Under the pieces are notes generated by a model. The model ran no database searches, was not told the DNA's origin, and saw nothing but the letters and a program-made list of their open reading frames with translations. A stretch of DNA of 64,000 nucleotides from Lepidurus packardi. Lineage: Eukaryota > Arthropoda > Branchiopoda > Notostraca > Triopsidae. The position numbers and the translations under genes were made by a program. Location of the stretch: assembly GCA_023053545.1 (NCBI GenBank), contig JAKZAN010000001.1, positions 2,128,565 through 2,192,564 on the forward strand, read 5' to 3'. Positions 28,287 through 38,975 of this stretch are shown here, piece by piece; position 1 is the stretch's first letter; each line of letters begins with the position of its first letter.

Positions 28287-30070
28287 CTAGTCACGAATGC
28301 GAAGGCCCCAAACACTCGTTCTCCTGAAGCCAACCGTTGGCCGAGCAATACTGGAGAACATGAATCGGTTTACATCAACTCCCAGTAGGCTTGCTTTAAG
28401 CGTTGATAAGTCAGAATCAGGATACGAGCCGAATACGTTCAGGTAAACCAAGGATCGACAATTCTGAAGTAACCTGTAAATGACCCAAAATTGGTTACTA
28501 ACATGCAAAAAAAAGTAAAAAAAAAATATTTTGGATGGATTTACAAGAAGGCAGCAGGAAGAATATTATAGCAGCGACTCATGGATAAGCTTTCGAGTTT
28601 TGATAAGGCAGTGATGTATTCAACAGCGCCAGAAGTTAAAGAAACAGCGTCGCTGACATCCAATTCAACCAACGATGGACATCTTTGGGACAATCGTTGG
28701 ATATCTAAAAGAAGTAGATTGTGATAAGGTGTTAATTTTGCACTTGTTTCTTTATTTACGAGAATCTTGTAAGGTATCCCGACATCCACTTATGTTAAGT
28801 CGCTGAATACTAGGGGTGATCTGGATGGAAAGGAGGTCCAAACAATGTGTGGAGAGCTGAGTCCAAGCTAAATTCCATTCCAGTAACCTGAAAACAAGAC
28901 ATGACTTCATTATTGGAATTTTTTACGATTAGTTATGTAGTTTTACTTGAGACAGGCAAAAATGATTGAGCTTAGGCCGTTTAGACTGAGTCCTCGGCAT
29001 GTGGACATGTTTAGCACTTCCAGACCAGGGTTTTGTGCTAAACTCCAACAAACTTGGTCTGATATCACACAGTTTTCTAGACTTAATTTCCTTAAATTCT
29101 GGCAGAAACTCAAAAGGCTAAGCAGACCTAGAAATTACGGTAAAAAAAATTGCGATTGATAAGGGAGAAACGTAACCACTATTGCGATTTATGAACATCT
29201 AAAATAAATTGACTATGATAAATTTTCGAAATTTTCTTCATCATTATTTTGATTACCTAAGGGGGAGATTGTGGCCATACTCAAATCAAGATAACACAGG
29301 CCGTCCAACGCGATTGAGTTGAAATAGCTAGGGCAGATCACAGGGTCATAGAACTGGATTTTTTGGGACGATTAATACGAATAAAGGAATAAAATATGAA
29401 TTTTCTTACAGTTGTTTTAGCCAGTCGCAAAATTCCGGGGCTTCGTTGGAGAACGATTCCAAGAGTTCCGGGGTTCAGGGAACGATCACTGAGGTCCATT
29501 TTTTTCCAGAATATTTTTTCATAAGCTAGTCGCTTCCATCGTTTACATACTTGCGAACATCGGCCCAAAGTTGATTTAGGCAACCAATAGAATATGTGTA
29601 GCATCAATTCATCTGGAAGGCGACTGAAGACCTCTGTTTAAATTATTCAGAATTGTACGAAATTGTGTAATTCTTGAATCATAATGAAAAGTTTAAGATT
29701 GCTGCGTACCATATTGGTTAGGGGGTCCTTCTAGTCTCCTTCGTTTGAAGAGAAAGTATTCTTCAGGAACTTCATCCAAGGAGTTTTCTGCTTGCCCAGT
29801 CAGTAACACTGGTAGAGATTCCCGTAAAAGAGAGGTGCTGATGGTTTTCCTGTTGGTTTTTGAAGGCGTGGATCGTTTGTGCCGTTGAGTTTGGCAGTGC
29901 CCCCGAAGTCCATGGCTTTGACAATTGGCATCTGTAGGCATAAGCACGTTATGCAGGTTCTGGCTGCCATTAGGTGTTCCATCATCAGAATGTAGCGAAC
30001 ATAATTCTTCGTCTAACATTACCGAAACTCCCATTTCTTCCATAATTTCGTCATTCATGCAGTCCATCAT
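28287..30070 (-). CDS. SKP2: SKP2-like F-box/LRR ubiquitin ligase subunit
   Basis: Substrate receptor of an SCF ubiquitin ligase, controlling cell-cycle inhibitors such as p27. Start at 30070 (MMDCMNDEIMEEMGVSVMLD). A disordered N-terminal region precedes the F-box FSRLPDELMLHIFYWLPKST and CSQVCKRWKRLA (about 29500-29620). LRR exons follow, with LDGLCYLDLSMATISP, LVELDVSDAVSLTSGAVEYI and LESLSMSRCYNILPAAFL. The C terminus SIARPTVGFRRTSVWGLRIR matches the conserved SKP2 tail. About seven exons. The family-specific tail and F-box make SKP2 more likely than another FBXL. Confidence 0.9.
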
Positions 30071-30664
30071 CTACAGTAAATAATCCCAGATTAAATTATG
30101 TAGACAACAATTCAATTTTGTATACGCAAAATTCTCCATTTCCGGTCAAAACTTACTGCCACGTTGATTTTTTAAAAAATAATTTAAAAACAAATATACG
30201 CTACAGTTATTTTCATGCTCAGAATTTACACAGAGGTTAAATATACCTACAGTTTATTGTAGACAACGGAACGTAAGGCTGAAGTTGGCCAAAAATAATT
30301 CTATTTAGTGAGCTTCCACGACGTTCGGGAAGCACAATAACAACCGCGCGCCCGCTATCAACTTGATTTGACTAATAGAAGCCTAGATGGCAGTAGCATC
30401 AAGTAAACGTATCCTTCAACCAATCAAAAAATCTTTCAAGAAGCGGTCTACGCCTTGCAAGCGTCATATTGGCTATTTTCTTTCAGTTCTTCCCCTGATG
30501 TTATTGGCGGCATCCTTAGCTTTTTTGCCAGCTGAAGCATGGGTTTTTAGACGGCTAAAAACAGTTACCGCCCCCAGTCTTGCCGCTTAAGGCGAGGTAC
30601 TCTAAATCTCTTAACTCTAACGAAGTTCCTTAGCTATTCGATTAATTGATTTGTATGTAATTAG
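30071..30664. promoter_or_regulatory. Head-to-head promoter interval, SKP2/MIF4G gene, with uORF
   Basis: A 594-bp interval between divergent starts. It contains a 67-codon ATG ORF (30387-30590) rich in basic and hydrophobic residues and then a likely 68-bp intron (GT at 30597, AG just before the ATG at 30665). If spliced, the ORF would be an upstream ORF in the same frame as the main one (see findings). Confidence 0.5.
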
Positions 30665-31665
30665 ATGGCCAGCAATCCTCCATTTGTTGGCAGCACAGGA
30701 AGAGTTGTAACCCTTGGAAGAGGACGGGGATCGGCCAGGACAGGAGCTGCTTCGTCAGTACAAGGTGCTGGTACTAGCGAAGGCAGTGAAGGTGGCAAAG
30801 ATTCGTTTGCTCCTCTGCGAAGGCCAAATGCCAACATTGGCAAGGATGTCTACGCGGATATCCCATTGGCAGACAGTCATGACCTGGATGATCTTTTAGA
30901 AGACGTCAAACAAATGAAACCAGGCAGTTTCCAAGATATAGAGAATACTGAAGCCAAATTAAGCCAGCGTCTCACTGAAGAACAGGACATGAAGATATTT
31001 ATAGCTTGTTTATTCAAGCGGGCTTTAGAAAATGTCTGGTTTGCTACCAATGCCGCTCAGTTGGGCGGCAGACTTTCACAATTTATTGTTAAGGATCTCA
31101 AATTCCGTGCCGAGCTTCTGAAACATCTCCAGCGTGAATTCAAAGGTAGCAATCTTAACTCTTTCAAACCAAGTATTATAGTTTCGTTACGTTTCTTCCT
31201 TTTTAGAGCGCGAACGTGTCCGTCAAATAAGTAAAAGTCGCTATATAGGGGGCGTGAACTTTTTGGGCCAGTGTGTTCATTATCTACGTTTAGCGGATAA
31301 TACACCAATTAAAGCTTTAGTAGAAGCACTAGCTACTAGTTTGCAAGAGCTCATAAAAGGACGTATGGATGCAGAAGAAATCGACCTCTTATGCAAACAT
31401 GTAATTATACATACTTTTTCTTGGTGGAACATTTAAGTACTGTGTATTTCTCATACAGTTGCGGCTAAATGGAGAGGATATGTTTATGCAATGTGGTGAC
31501 CAACTTGAAGAGATATTGAACGAAGTTCGCCGCTTCATCGTTGAGCACACACTCCCTTACATCAGCACGTACAAGTTATTAGCTGCGCTGGAAATGGCTG
31601 CTGCTCAAGGACGGCCCTTGCACCCTAAAGCTCAAGAGTTCTACGAAGAACAAGAAGTGTTGTAG
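30665..31665 (+). CDS. MIF4G-domain protein (MIF4GD/CTIF-like)
   Basis: Likely translation-initiation adaptor built on one MIF4G HEAT-repeat domain. Exon 1 (30665-31144) starts MASNPPFVGSTGRVVTLGRG, with a Gly/Ser/Arg-rich N terminus, then the MIF4G start (LSQRLTEEQDMKIFIACLFK, LENVWFATNAAQLGGRLSQF). Exon 2 (about 31207-31398) has FLGQCVHYLRLADNTPIKAL. Exon 3 (about 31459-31665) has LRLNGEDMFMQCGDQLEEIL and ends AQEFYEEQEVL. The length, about 290 residues, and the Tyr/Glu-rich end resemble MIF4GD (SLIP1) and the C-terminal half of CTIF. I cannot choose between them. Tail-to-tail with KLHL18 at 140 bp. Confidence 0.8.
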
Positions 31666-31805
31666 AAAAAAAAAAAAAAACTTCATGTGTTAACCCAGAT
31701 AAAGTTTCACTGTATGTGTCTTTCTAATTACATTAAGTCTTGGAAGCGAAAAAAAAAAATAACGATTGAAAATTTACTTGGTTGTATCAACTTTCGCTCT
31801 GCCAG

Positions 31806-34800
31806 TTATATAGGCATAACTCCCACGCCCACACCGCCCGAATGGGCAATCATGGGAGGAGTAACGATCCACGTGTTGATCTCGGGATCGTACATTTCTA
31901 CGGTACTTAGATTCGAAATTCCGTTATAGCCACCAATGGCGAACAATTTACCCATATTCGCTGCCAAAGCTACTCGACTTCGAGCGAGATTCATTGGACA
32001 GACATAACTCCACCTATAAAGTATTATAAGGTCAATACAAATTAATACAGAACAGAATACAAATATGTTTTCTACTTTTCGGTGACTGGGTCCAATACTT
32101 CGACGGAACGAAGAAACCTGGCTCCATCGTAGCCTCCACAGACATAGACCTTCCCGCCTAAGACGGCCACGCCCAGTCTACAACGTTTAGACTGCATCGG
32201 GGTGAATAAAGTCCATTGATCTGTGCGGGGATCATATTTCTCGACCGAATCGAATATGCGAAGTCCATCATGACCACCTAAAAGATGCAAAATCGAAAAT
32301 TTATTATCGATAAAAACGTCACAGTATAAGGACCACTTCTTTAACTAAAAGGAGAATGTTACCTAGAGCGTATATACATTTTTCAAAAGCGACCACGCCT
32401 GCCGCACTACGATATTTTAGCATGCTTCCAACCAAGGACCAACTATCGTGAATTGCGTCATACTTCTCCACCGTATTCAACGACGTTACGCCATCGTATC
32501 CTCCAATCACAAATAAATGCCGGTCATCTAATGCCGCAGCTCCCACAGCACTATGCACAAAAGTTTACATTTATTTCCGTGCTTTTTCAAGAAACTACTA
32601 AGTTTTTGGTTTTCACCTTCGCTTGAAATTCATAGGGGCTGCTCGGGTCCAGACTTTCAGTTTTACATCAAATACTTCCACGGTAGCTAATCGCTCGATT
32701 CCATTGTAACCTCCAATGGCGTATAACCTGTGTAAAACACGTTTAATTTTCTTTTTGTAATTGAAACGTAAGAATTAAATTTCCAAAGCTTAGAGAAGTG
32801 CTAATTCAAAAAATTGGCAACTTAAGGCTCCCGTATACCTTAGCTCGGTACAGGCGGTTAGCATGGGGAACTTCGGAAAATTTTTTGAGAAAACCAGTGC
32901 ATTTCATGCAAAAATTCTTTTACAAGGCTCTTGAGTTTGCTCACAGGTAGTGCACAATCAAAGCATGATTTTTCCCAGTGAGTAGTTAATTAGCAATATG
33001 CAAATGAAGTTTGCAACTATGAGAAATACGTTACCTAAAAATCTGTCCTTTGGGTGTGCACTAGCTCGCACTAGCTAGCAGACTGTTCGAAGTTTTGCTA
33101 ACAAAAGAAAATTTTTTTTTAGATAGTTATCAAATCTGACCTAAAAATCTGTTCTTTGGGTGTGCACTAGCTGCTAACAAAAGAAAATTTTTTTTTTTTA
33201 GATAGTTATCAAATCTGACAAGCCGTTTTCGAGAAATCTTGTTCCGAAAGTTTGACGACTTGAGTTGGTACATTCTGCTGCTACAGCAAACTACGGTGAC
33301 AAATCGGACTTTTCAGAAGCAAAATAAACGTAGAAACTTTGCCGGCAATTGGCTGTTTATTTATTTTCTTACGCAAGTCTTTCGCAAAACAATAGAACCT
33401 ATCTGTGCCATCTGCGACTTTTTCCTATCAATAAGCTAAGGTATACGGGAGCCTTAATGGGAAAAACAGAGAGCGCGTTGATAAACATGACAAGTTCTAG
33501 GGGAAATATACAATAATTAAAGCTTATCTGTTTTATATACGTACTTATTCCGCATTACGGCCACACCAACTCGACTTCTTATCACGCTCATGGCTTCTGC
33601 CGATTTCCATCGACCAATAACCGGATCCAGGACTTCTACGGTACTCAAAGAATCGCCATGATTGGTAAGTCCTCCAACTGCATAAATCAGACCGACGACT
33701 TCGTTACAACACCGAGGACGGTCCCGGAAACTTTGTAATAGAGGTCTTCGTTCGGGTAGCAAGTGATAATCTTTGGCTTCGTCCAGTAAATCCCTATAGA
33801 AAACAAAAAAAATCACGAAAGCGCATCGAAAATATGATTCCAGTTTATTTTTTCCCAGACTTACCGACATTTATGAGAGCTTCTTATGAGTTCTTCAGTG
33901 GCTATGCAGTCGGTTAAAAATTGGGGAGACAGCAAAGGCATTCGAACTCGAGTGAGCAAGAGAGGTAAATGCTGAGTTCGCGAATAGACGTCTTTTTTGA
34001 CCCAACGAATGACTGCTTCGAAGACAATACCTTCGAAATCTACGTGCAGCTCATCCCGAGAAAGAATCTCCTGGACTTCGTTGACATCCAGCGCCAAAAA
34101 TTCTTCTTCCACGGAAACTTCTGAAAACTTCTTCTCCAAGTAAGTATCTGTCGCTTCCGTCAGAGCACAACAGCCTAATGTATCTCCAAATGAGCGCAGA
34201 CTGAGAACGTTCCTGGGCTGAATTCTTAAATTCATTTAATTGGGTAAAAATGAAAGCTGTAATGTTTAAGTACCTCAATTTGAGGAACTCGGCACAAGCG
34301 TCTCTCACGTTGCCTACCTGCAAGTACGAGGCGCCAATCAAGAGGCTGTGAACGTTCCTGGTATGGATAGTGATCTTTCCCGAGTAGGCGAAATTAATAA
34401 GAGCTTCCATAGCACTAGAAATATATATAACATATCTTATGTATGAATAAACACAACATTCTGTAGTTTACATGGGTTCGATGCCGTTGACTTCGATTTC
34501 ATGGAGGTGACTTTCGAGCATGTCATGCGTGAACATGGCACGGAAATAAGGTATGGTAGCTGACAATACTATGCGGTGAGCTGACAAACTGTTTTCATCG
34601 ACCTATAGAACGAAAAATTCAATTCGAATTACGTACCAGTTTTACAAACGTGGAAATTTACCATACAAAGAGCACTGTGTCTACAAGCAAATATCAAGAG
34701 TTCCATACGAGCTTTTCAGGTTTTACGTATTATTTGTTATTGCCATTTTTGTGTTTAATCTGTTCATTATATTTTACTAACCTTAATAACTACGTCGCAG

Positions 34801-34892
34801 AACTTGCCTCTTTGGCGTATTTCTTCCATAATAGAAAACGCAGCATTGGGCAAATCATTTTGCAAAAATACCTGAGCTTCCTCACTTGCCAT
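31806..34892 (-). CDS. KLHL18: Kelch-like protein 18 (BTB-BACK-Kelch)
   Basis: Substrate adaptor of a Cullin-3 ubiquitin ligase. From the ATG at 34892: [20 protein letters not shown], then the BTB core ([32 protein letters not shown]), [20 protein letters not shown], and the BACK domain (LKLRY..., [20 protein letters not shown]; about 33861-34235). Six Kelch blades follow, with [52 protein letters not shown] and [17 protein letters not shown]. The C terminus [12 protein letters not shown] matches KLHL18. About ten exons. The intron between about 32730 and 33540 is enlarged by a TTAA-flanked element (32822-33457). Confidence 0.93.
32822..33457. mobile_element. TTAA-flanked non-autonomous DNA transposon in KLHL18 intron
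   Basis: A 636-bp unit bounded by TTAA on both sides, with perfect 20-bp terminal inverted repeats that begin GGCTCCCGTATACC (32826-32845 and 33434-33453). TTAA target sites are typical of piggyBac and Kolobok; a TA-target (mariner-like) reading is also possible. No transposase frame is visible. It contains an internal direct repeat (about 33033-33139 and 33138-33219). Confidence 0.8.
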
Positions 34893-35429
34893 ACTAAATT
34901 AATTCTACCAATTAATGCAAACTTGATTCATAACAAAGCGACGGAAGGCTAGCCCGACCCTTTCTTGCTTCCATTTGAAAGCAGCAAAGCGCGCGCACAA
35001 CGCATTTCTGCCATTTGTAGGCGGCGCCTAGCGATCCGCAGCAAAGCATACCATAGCCGCGTTCGATTTGCACCTTCGACTTAAATCTAGACTTGCCAGA
35101 CTTCCTTGCGTTTTACTAATAAGCGTTCGTTTTTATCCTAAACGTTCAAAGTTTACCGAAGTCGACCTGGAATGGCTTCCAAAAGTGTACAATTGCTCCA
35201 CCCACTGGGCGGTGCTTGTAAACAAAGGCAATACAGAAATTGTTCTATATCAACATGGAGACAAATAAACAAGGGGCGGGGTTAAGTTTAAGTCTGGACA
35301 CATGAGTACTCGCTATAGACTTGTCTGACTTGAGATCCAAACTAAAAGTCGACTTCCAAAGTTAAAGTCAAAGTTAAAATTAACGAAAACACTTATATTA
35401 TTTTTATGAAAAAATACGTGTTACAGAAC

Positions 35430-35649
35430 CAGTGGCGTAACGAGGGTGGGGCAGCCAGGGCACGTGTCCTGGGCGCCAGTTTTGGGGGGGCGCCATTTTC
35501 ATGGTACACAATAAAAAAAAAGAGTAGAAAAGGATTAAAAAAATAGAAGCTGAAAAATGGACTTGGATGAATGATGATGTCTCGTTTTTTTTAAGGGGGG
35601 CGCCTTTTTCCATTTGCCCTGGGTGCCATTTAGCCTCGTTACGCCACTA
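35430..35649. mobile_element. Short hAT-type MITE
   Basis: A 220-bp element starting CAGTGGCGTAACGAGG and ending CCTCGTTACGCCACTA, so the inverted ends differ only in the second base. Flanks are tacagaac (35422-35429) and tatagaac (35650-35657), an 8-bp target duplication with one change. Internally it repeats GGGGGGCGCC near each end. No coding capacity. Confidence 0.8.
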
Positions 35650-35787
35650 TATAGAACAGACAAAACTACGTTTTCTGGTTGAAGAATAAATCGGCTCTAC
35701 CGCTTTTCGCCAAAGCCAATCCCCTTGCAATGGGCCCGCACAAGGCGGTTCGAACTACGCGGTTTACATTGTACTGCTGTACTGCTG

Positions 35788-35908
35788 TACAGCGGAGCCC
35801 GCAAGTGAGGGCAAACCAAAGTTTGCCGTGACTTGCGGGCTCCGCTGTAACCAAAAACAAAAGTTAACACGGTTACTTTGGTTGCTGATTCAGCAAACCA
35901 AAGTAACC
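35788..35908. repeat. Two adjacent hairpin-forming inverted repeats
   Basis: First hairpin: arms of 19 bp (35788-35806 with 35831-35849), holding a further internal GGCAAAC/GTTTGCC pair. Second: arms GGTTACTTTGGTTGCTGA with a one-base bulge (35871-35908). They lie 21 bp apart. Confidence 0.75.
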
Positions 35909-37327
35909 TGAAAAACAAACCGAAATAAACCACCGGCCTTCCAAAACAAACCAATTGTTTTAAAAGTGTTTAAACTTCGAAGTTTTAAAGCAATTACTCC
36001 ATTAAATTGTGGAAAACTTCTACGATACCACTGCGACCTATTTTCCTATTAAATTAATATTGGAAAAATCTTTCGGATTAAAGTTATACTCATACTCATC
36101 GTTAAGCAAAATAGAATACAATCCCCGACTCAACAACGAGATCATTATTTTTGGGAATTGATATCCACACGAATTTGCTTTTGGCATGTGTCCATTCCAA
36201 TTAAAATTGCACGTTAAAGTGATTCATTTTAGATTATTACAAGTGAGGGAGGGTCTGTCTGGGTTAACAAAAGGCAGAAATACAGGTAGAGTAAGTTAAG
36301 CAAAACGTTTATACATGTTACATGCGGGAAAACCAAATGATTCTATAAACATGTGCAGTAAGTACTATAGGGATAAAAACAGAAATACTATTCGAAGTGT
36401 GCCAAAATCACGAAGTCTTCAACATCAATTTCTATCTTCACTATTATCGTTGTACATATTGCCGCGGAAGTACAGAACCATTGTAGCAGTCACTTGAAAT
36501 TCCTTACAACACAAATTTTTACTGGAAAGGTACGACTTATTTCTAACAACTGCGTCAAGTATTTTAATCACAATTCTATTGCGCAGTTTGCTCTTTACGT
36601 ACGTTACTTGCGATATACTCTTTCTACAAAAGCATTAGAAATTAGCAACAACAAACAGGCTAAGCAATACATTCAGATAACTCTCTGAATGCAAAAAGTC
36701 CTCGTACGTCCTGGTAACTTCTGACTGACGTACAAAACTCAACTACGTCCCTAGGGACGGCATAACTTTTTAAAAGATCCGTCGCTGTCCAGATTACAAG
36801 AGTAATTTTTCTATGGTCTTGGATTATCTGAGTGTTCGTTCCCATTAGGTGAGTCAGGCGAAAGCAACTTTATCCACCTTTGGAAGAACTCGACTAGGAG
36901 ATAAGTATGATAGGCCACGAAATACTTCTTTGTTTTCAGGTAACCAAGGTAACTTTTCAGGAAACTTTGTTTTCAGGTTTTCAGTGTTTCCGTCTGAGAG
37001 ATTATTTCAAACAGAAAGTTTTCAAACACCTTGCCTGCACAGTTTCAACTAGTTTCTCGGCGCCCTCTTTCGCTCCGCAAATTTGCTTCTGAACAAAAAT
37101 CTTACATATGTAAAAAAACCTACAGGCGACGTAGTCGCTACACTATAAAATGTCAGGTCTCTTTATTAGACTCTAGTGCATTAAAATCATTAATTATCTA
37201 TTATTTTCTCCTTCTACCTTTCTCTTGGCCTTACCCACCGTTTTCCTGGTGACCTGACCAGTTGCGTTTTATGAAGAAAGCTGTTTTGTTTTACGTCAAA
37301 CCACTCTCAAGGGAAAAGAAAGTCGGG

Positions 37328-37334
37328 TATAAAA
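37328..37334 (+). promoter_or_regulatory. TATA box of the proline-rich gene
   Basis: TATAAAA 28 bp upstream of an initiator-like TTCAGAT (A at 37356). A short leader exon and a good donor (GTAAGT at about 37388) follow, so this looks like a focused, strong promoter, unlike the TATA-less housekeeping genes around it. Confidence 0.65.
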
Positions 37335-37465
37335 TGTGTCCCTGGCTTGTGTTTCAGATCATTCCAACAGCAGCTACGCTACGGACAAGTAAGTCAATAT
37401 TGAATTTAATGTCAATTATTACATTTGCTTACTGATTTTGTTTTCACGTTTTCTATTTACAGAGA

Positions 37466-38404
37466 ATGGACAATTATTATTTGGTCCACCTTCCTCCATC
37501 TTCAGCTGCCCCGGCTCCACGTTGTTGTGTCAACTACCCAGGACTTGCTCCACTTGCCCAGGCTCCACCTCCAACTGCCCCGGCTCAACAAAACGTCCAT
37601 TACTGCATGTACCCCTTACCCGGACTTGCTCCAGCTGCCCCGGGTCCACAAATGTACCATGTACCTGGACTTGCTCCTGCTGGCTCCCGGCTCCACTTCC
37701 AGCTGCCCCGGCTTTTTTTTCAGCTGCCCCGGCTCCACTTCCAGCTGCCCCGGCTCCACCTCCAGCTGCCCCGGCTCCACCTCCAGCTGCCCCGGCTCCA
37801 CCTCAATCGAAATCAAGAAAAATTCGCTATCGGGAGAACCAGCGAAAGAGACATGCAGAAAATAACAGGATAGCTTATTTATATCGAAATAATTTACTTC
37901 CCATGAAATATCCACCACCAAATGTGACCAAAGTAGACAACTTACAACCGTCGTACGACAAGGTGAGTCCTTCCAAATGCCACAATTTCCGATCATAATT
38001 TTTCTCTTTTGTTTCAGTTAGAAGTTATGGATGGAGACGGCGAGTTTACGGGCCTCGAAGCCGAACGTTATCCCTACTACACGGCGCCTAATCCTGCACC
38101 ACCCTATACCGCAACTTCCGCACCCCATCCTGAACCGGACCCCATCGCAACCGAAACTTCACCTAGCAATCCCGCACCCTATCCCGAGCACGGGAATAGA
38201 ATCGGGAGGTCAGGCCATGTGCGGGCAAGGCACAGGAGGCATAGGGGTATCTTCTCGGAACGAAGCCGCAGGGACTTAACGTGGAAGCACAAAGGTAAAT
38301 GCAATAATTCTGATATTTTTTCGTTAATGATGCATCTTGTTTAACTAGTACCTTGCACTATTTCGAAATAATTACCAGCATATTGCATACACTTGTCGGT
38401 ATGA
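37466..38404 (+). CDS. Unrecognised proline/alanine-rich basic protein
   Basis: I do not recognise this protein. After a leader exon with a TATA promoter, exon 2 opens at 37466 with MDNYYLVHLPPSSAAPAPRC and Pro-Gly-Leu-Ala-Pro repeats. A 21-bp tandem repeat (about 37690-37802; unit near CCAGCTGCCCCGGCTCCACCT) follows. Downstream, a different frame is the coherent one: SKSRKIRYRENQRKRHAENN, then NVTKVDNLQPSYDK, an intron, LEVMDGDGEFTGLEAERYPY, a Pro/Thr-rich stretch and an Arg-rich end. The last exon (about 38379-38404) would end KAYCIHLSV. The first frame, read straight through, stops at 37873 without using these exons. A small internal intron ending at the T-rich acceptor at about 37732, or a frameshift, is needed to join the two; I could not find a clean donor in the right phase. 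There is no signal peptide. Confidence 0.5.
37690..37802 (+). repeat. 21-bp coding tandem repeat
   Basis: About five copies of a 21-bp GC-rich unit inside the proline-rich gene, encoding Pro-Ala-Ala-Pro-Ala-Pro-type heptads in one frame and Leu-Pro-Arg-Leu-His-Gln-type heptads in another. Copies are nearly identical, so the array is young or homogenised. Confidence 0.8.
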
Positions 38405-38543
38405 CCATCGTGGCGGCGATCGTCAAAATCGTGGGCATACAGCAGCGCTGAGGCGCCACCAGCAGGAGCAGCATAGCAGCCGCGGCGCGGTGGTGGAAGT
38501 GAAAGTGAAAGTGACCGGGGTCATCCCTATCACGAACGGGAGG

Positions 38544-38582
38544 AATAAAGCATAAAGGAAGGAATAAAGCGGGAGGAATAAA
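38544..38582 (+). terminator. Three poly(A) signals
   Basis: AATAAA at 38544, 38563 and 38577, each within an AGGAATAAA repeat. They lie 140-180 bp past the proposed stop of the proline-rich gene and support its being transcribed. Confidence 0.55.
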
Positions 38583-38743
38583 GTGGCTTTTGGATTTTTT
38601 AAGAAAAGAAGGAATTTACGTACTGTACCTTATGTGTTGATTCGTAATTACTCAAACGCTCGAACCATCGTAAAAACTAGCCTTTACTTTCAGGCATAAG
38701 CTCTTATTGCCATCACCGGATGCAAGTAACTCTTACTTAGCTC

Positions 38744-38975
38744 AATGGTATCTTTAGTAGATACCATTTCACGGTGGCATTTTGATATTTGAAAGCAACC
38801 TCTCGGATGTTTTGCTACGGTAAACTCGATGATTTCCTGAAGGAAATCATCTCACGAGAGGCTTTACTAAGCATTTCAAATGATCTTAAAAAAAGTTGCT
38901 CTAGCGGTACATTTGAATTTTATCAACTAGTCCCTCTCTATGGGATTAGGCAAAGGTGTTATGTACCTAACACCT
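38744..38975. repeat. Cluster of short perfect palindromes
   Basis: Three hairpins in 232 bp: 38744-38768 (10-bp arms, AATGGTATCT), 38828-38851 (11-bp arms, GATGATTTCCT, 2-bp loop) and 38954-38975 (8-bp arms, AGGTGTTA). The second is framed by CCTCTCG / CGAGAGG. No gene explains them. Confidence 0.6.

Larger units (their letters stand above)
34893..37327. other. KLHL18 upstream region and transposon-rich spacer
   Basis: About 2.4 kb without a supportable gene. The first 170 bp are GC-richer and hold a motif GCCATTTGTAGGCGGCG (about 35011-35027), probably the KLHL18 promoter. A small hAT MITE lies at 35430-35649 and two strong hairpins at 35788-35908. The remainder is AT-rich. Confidence 0.5.
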
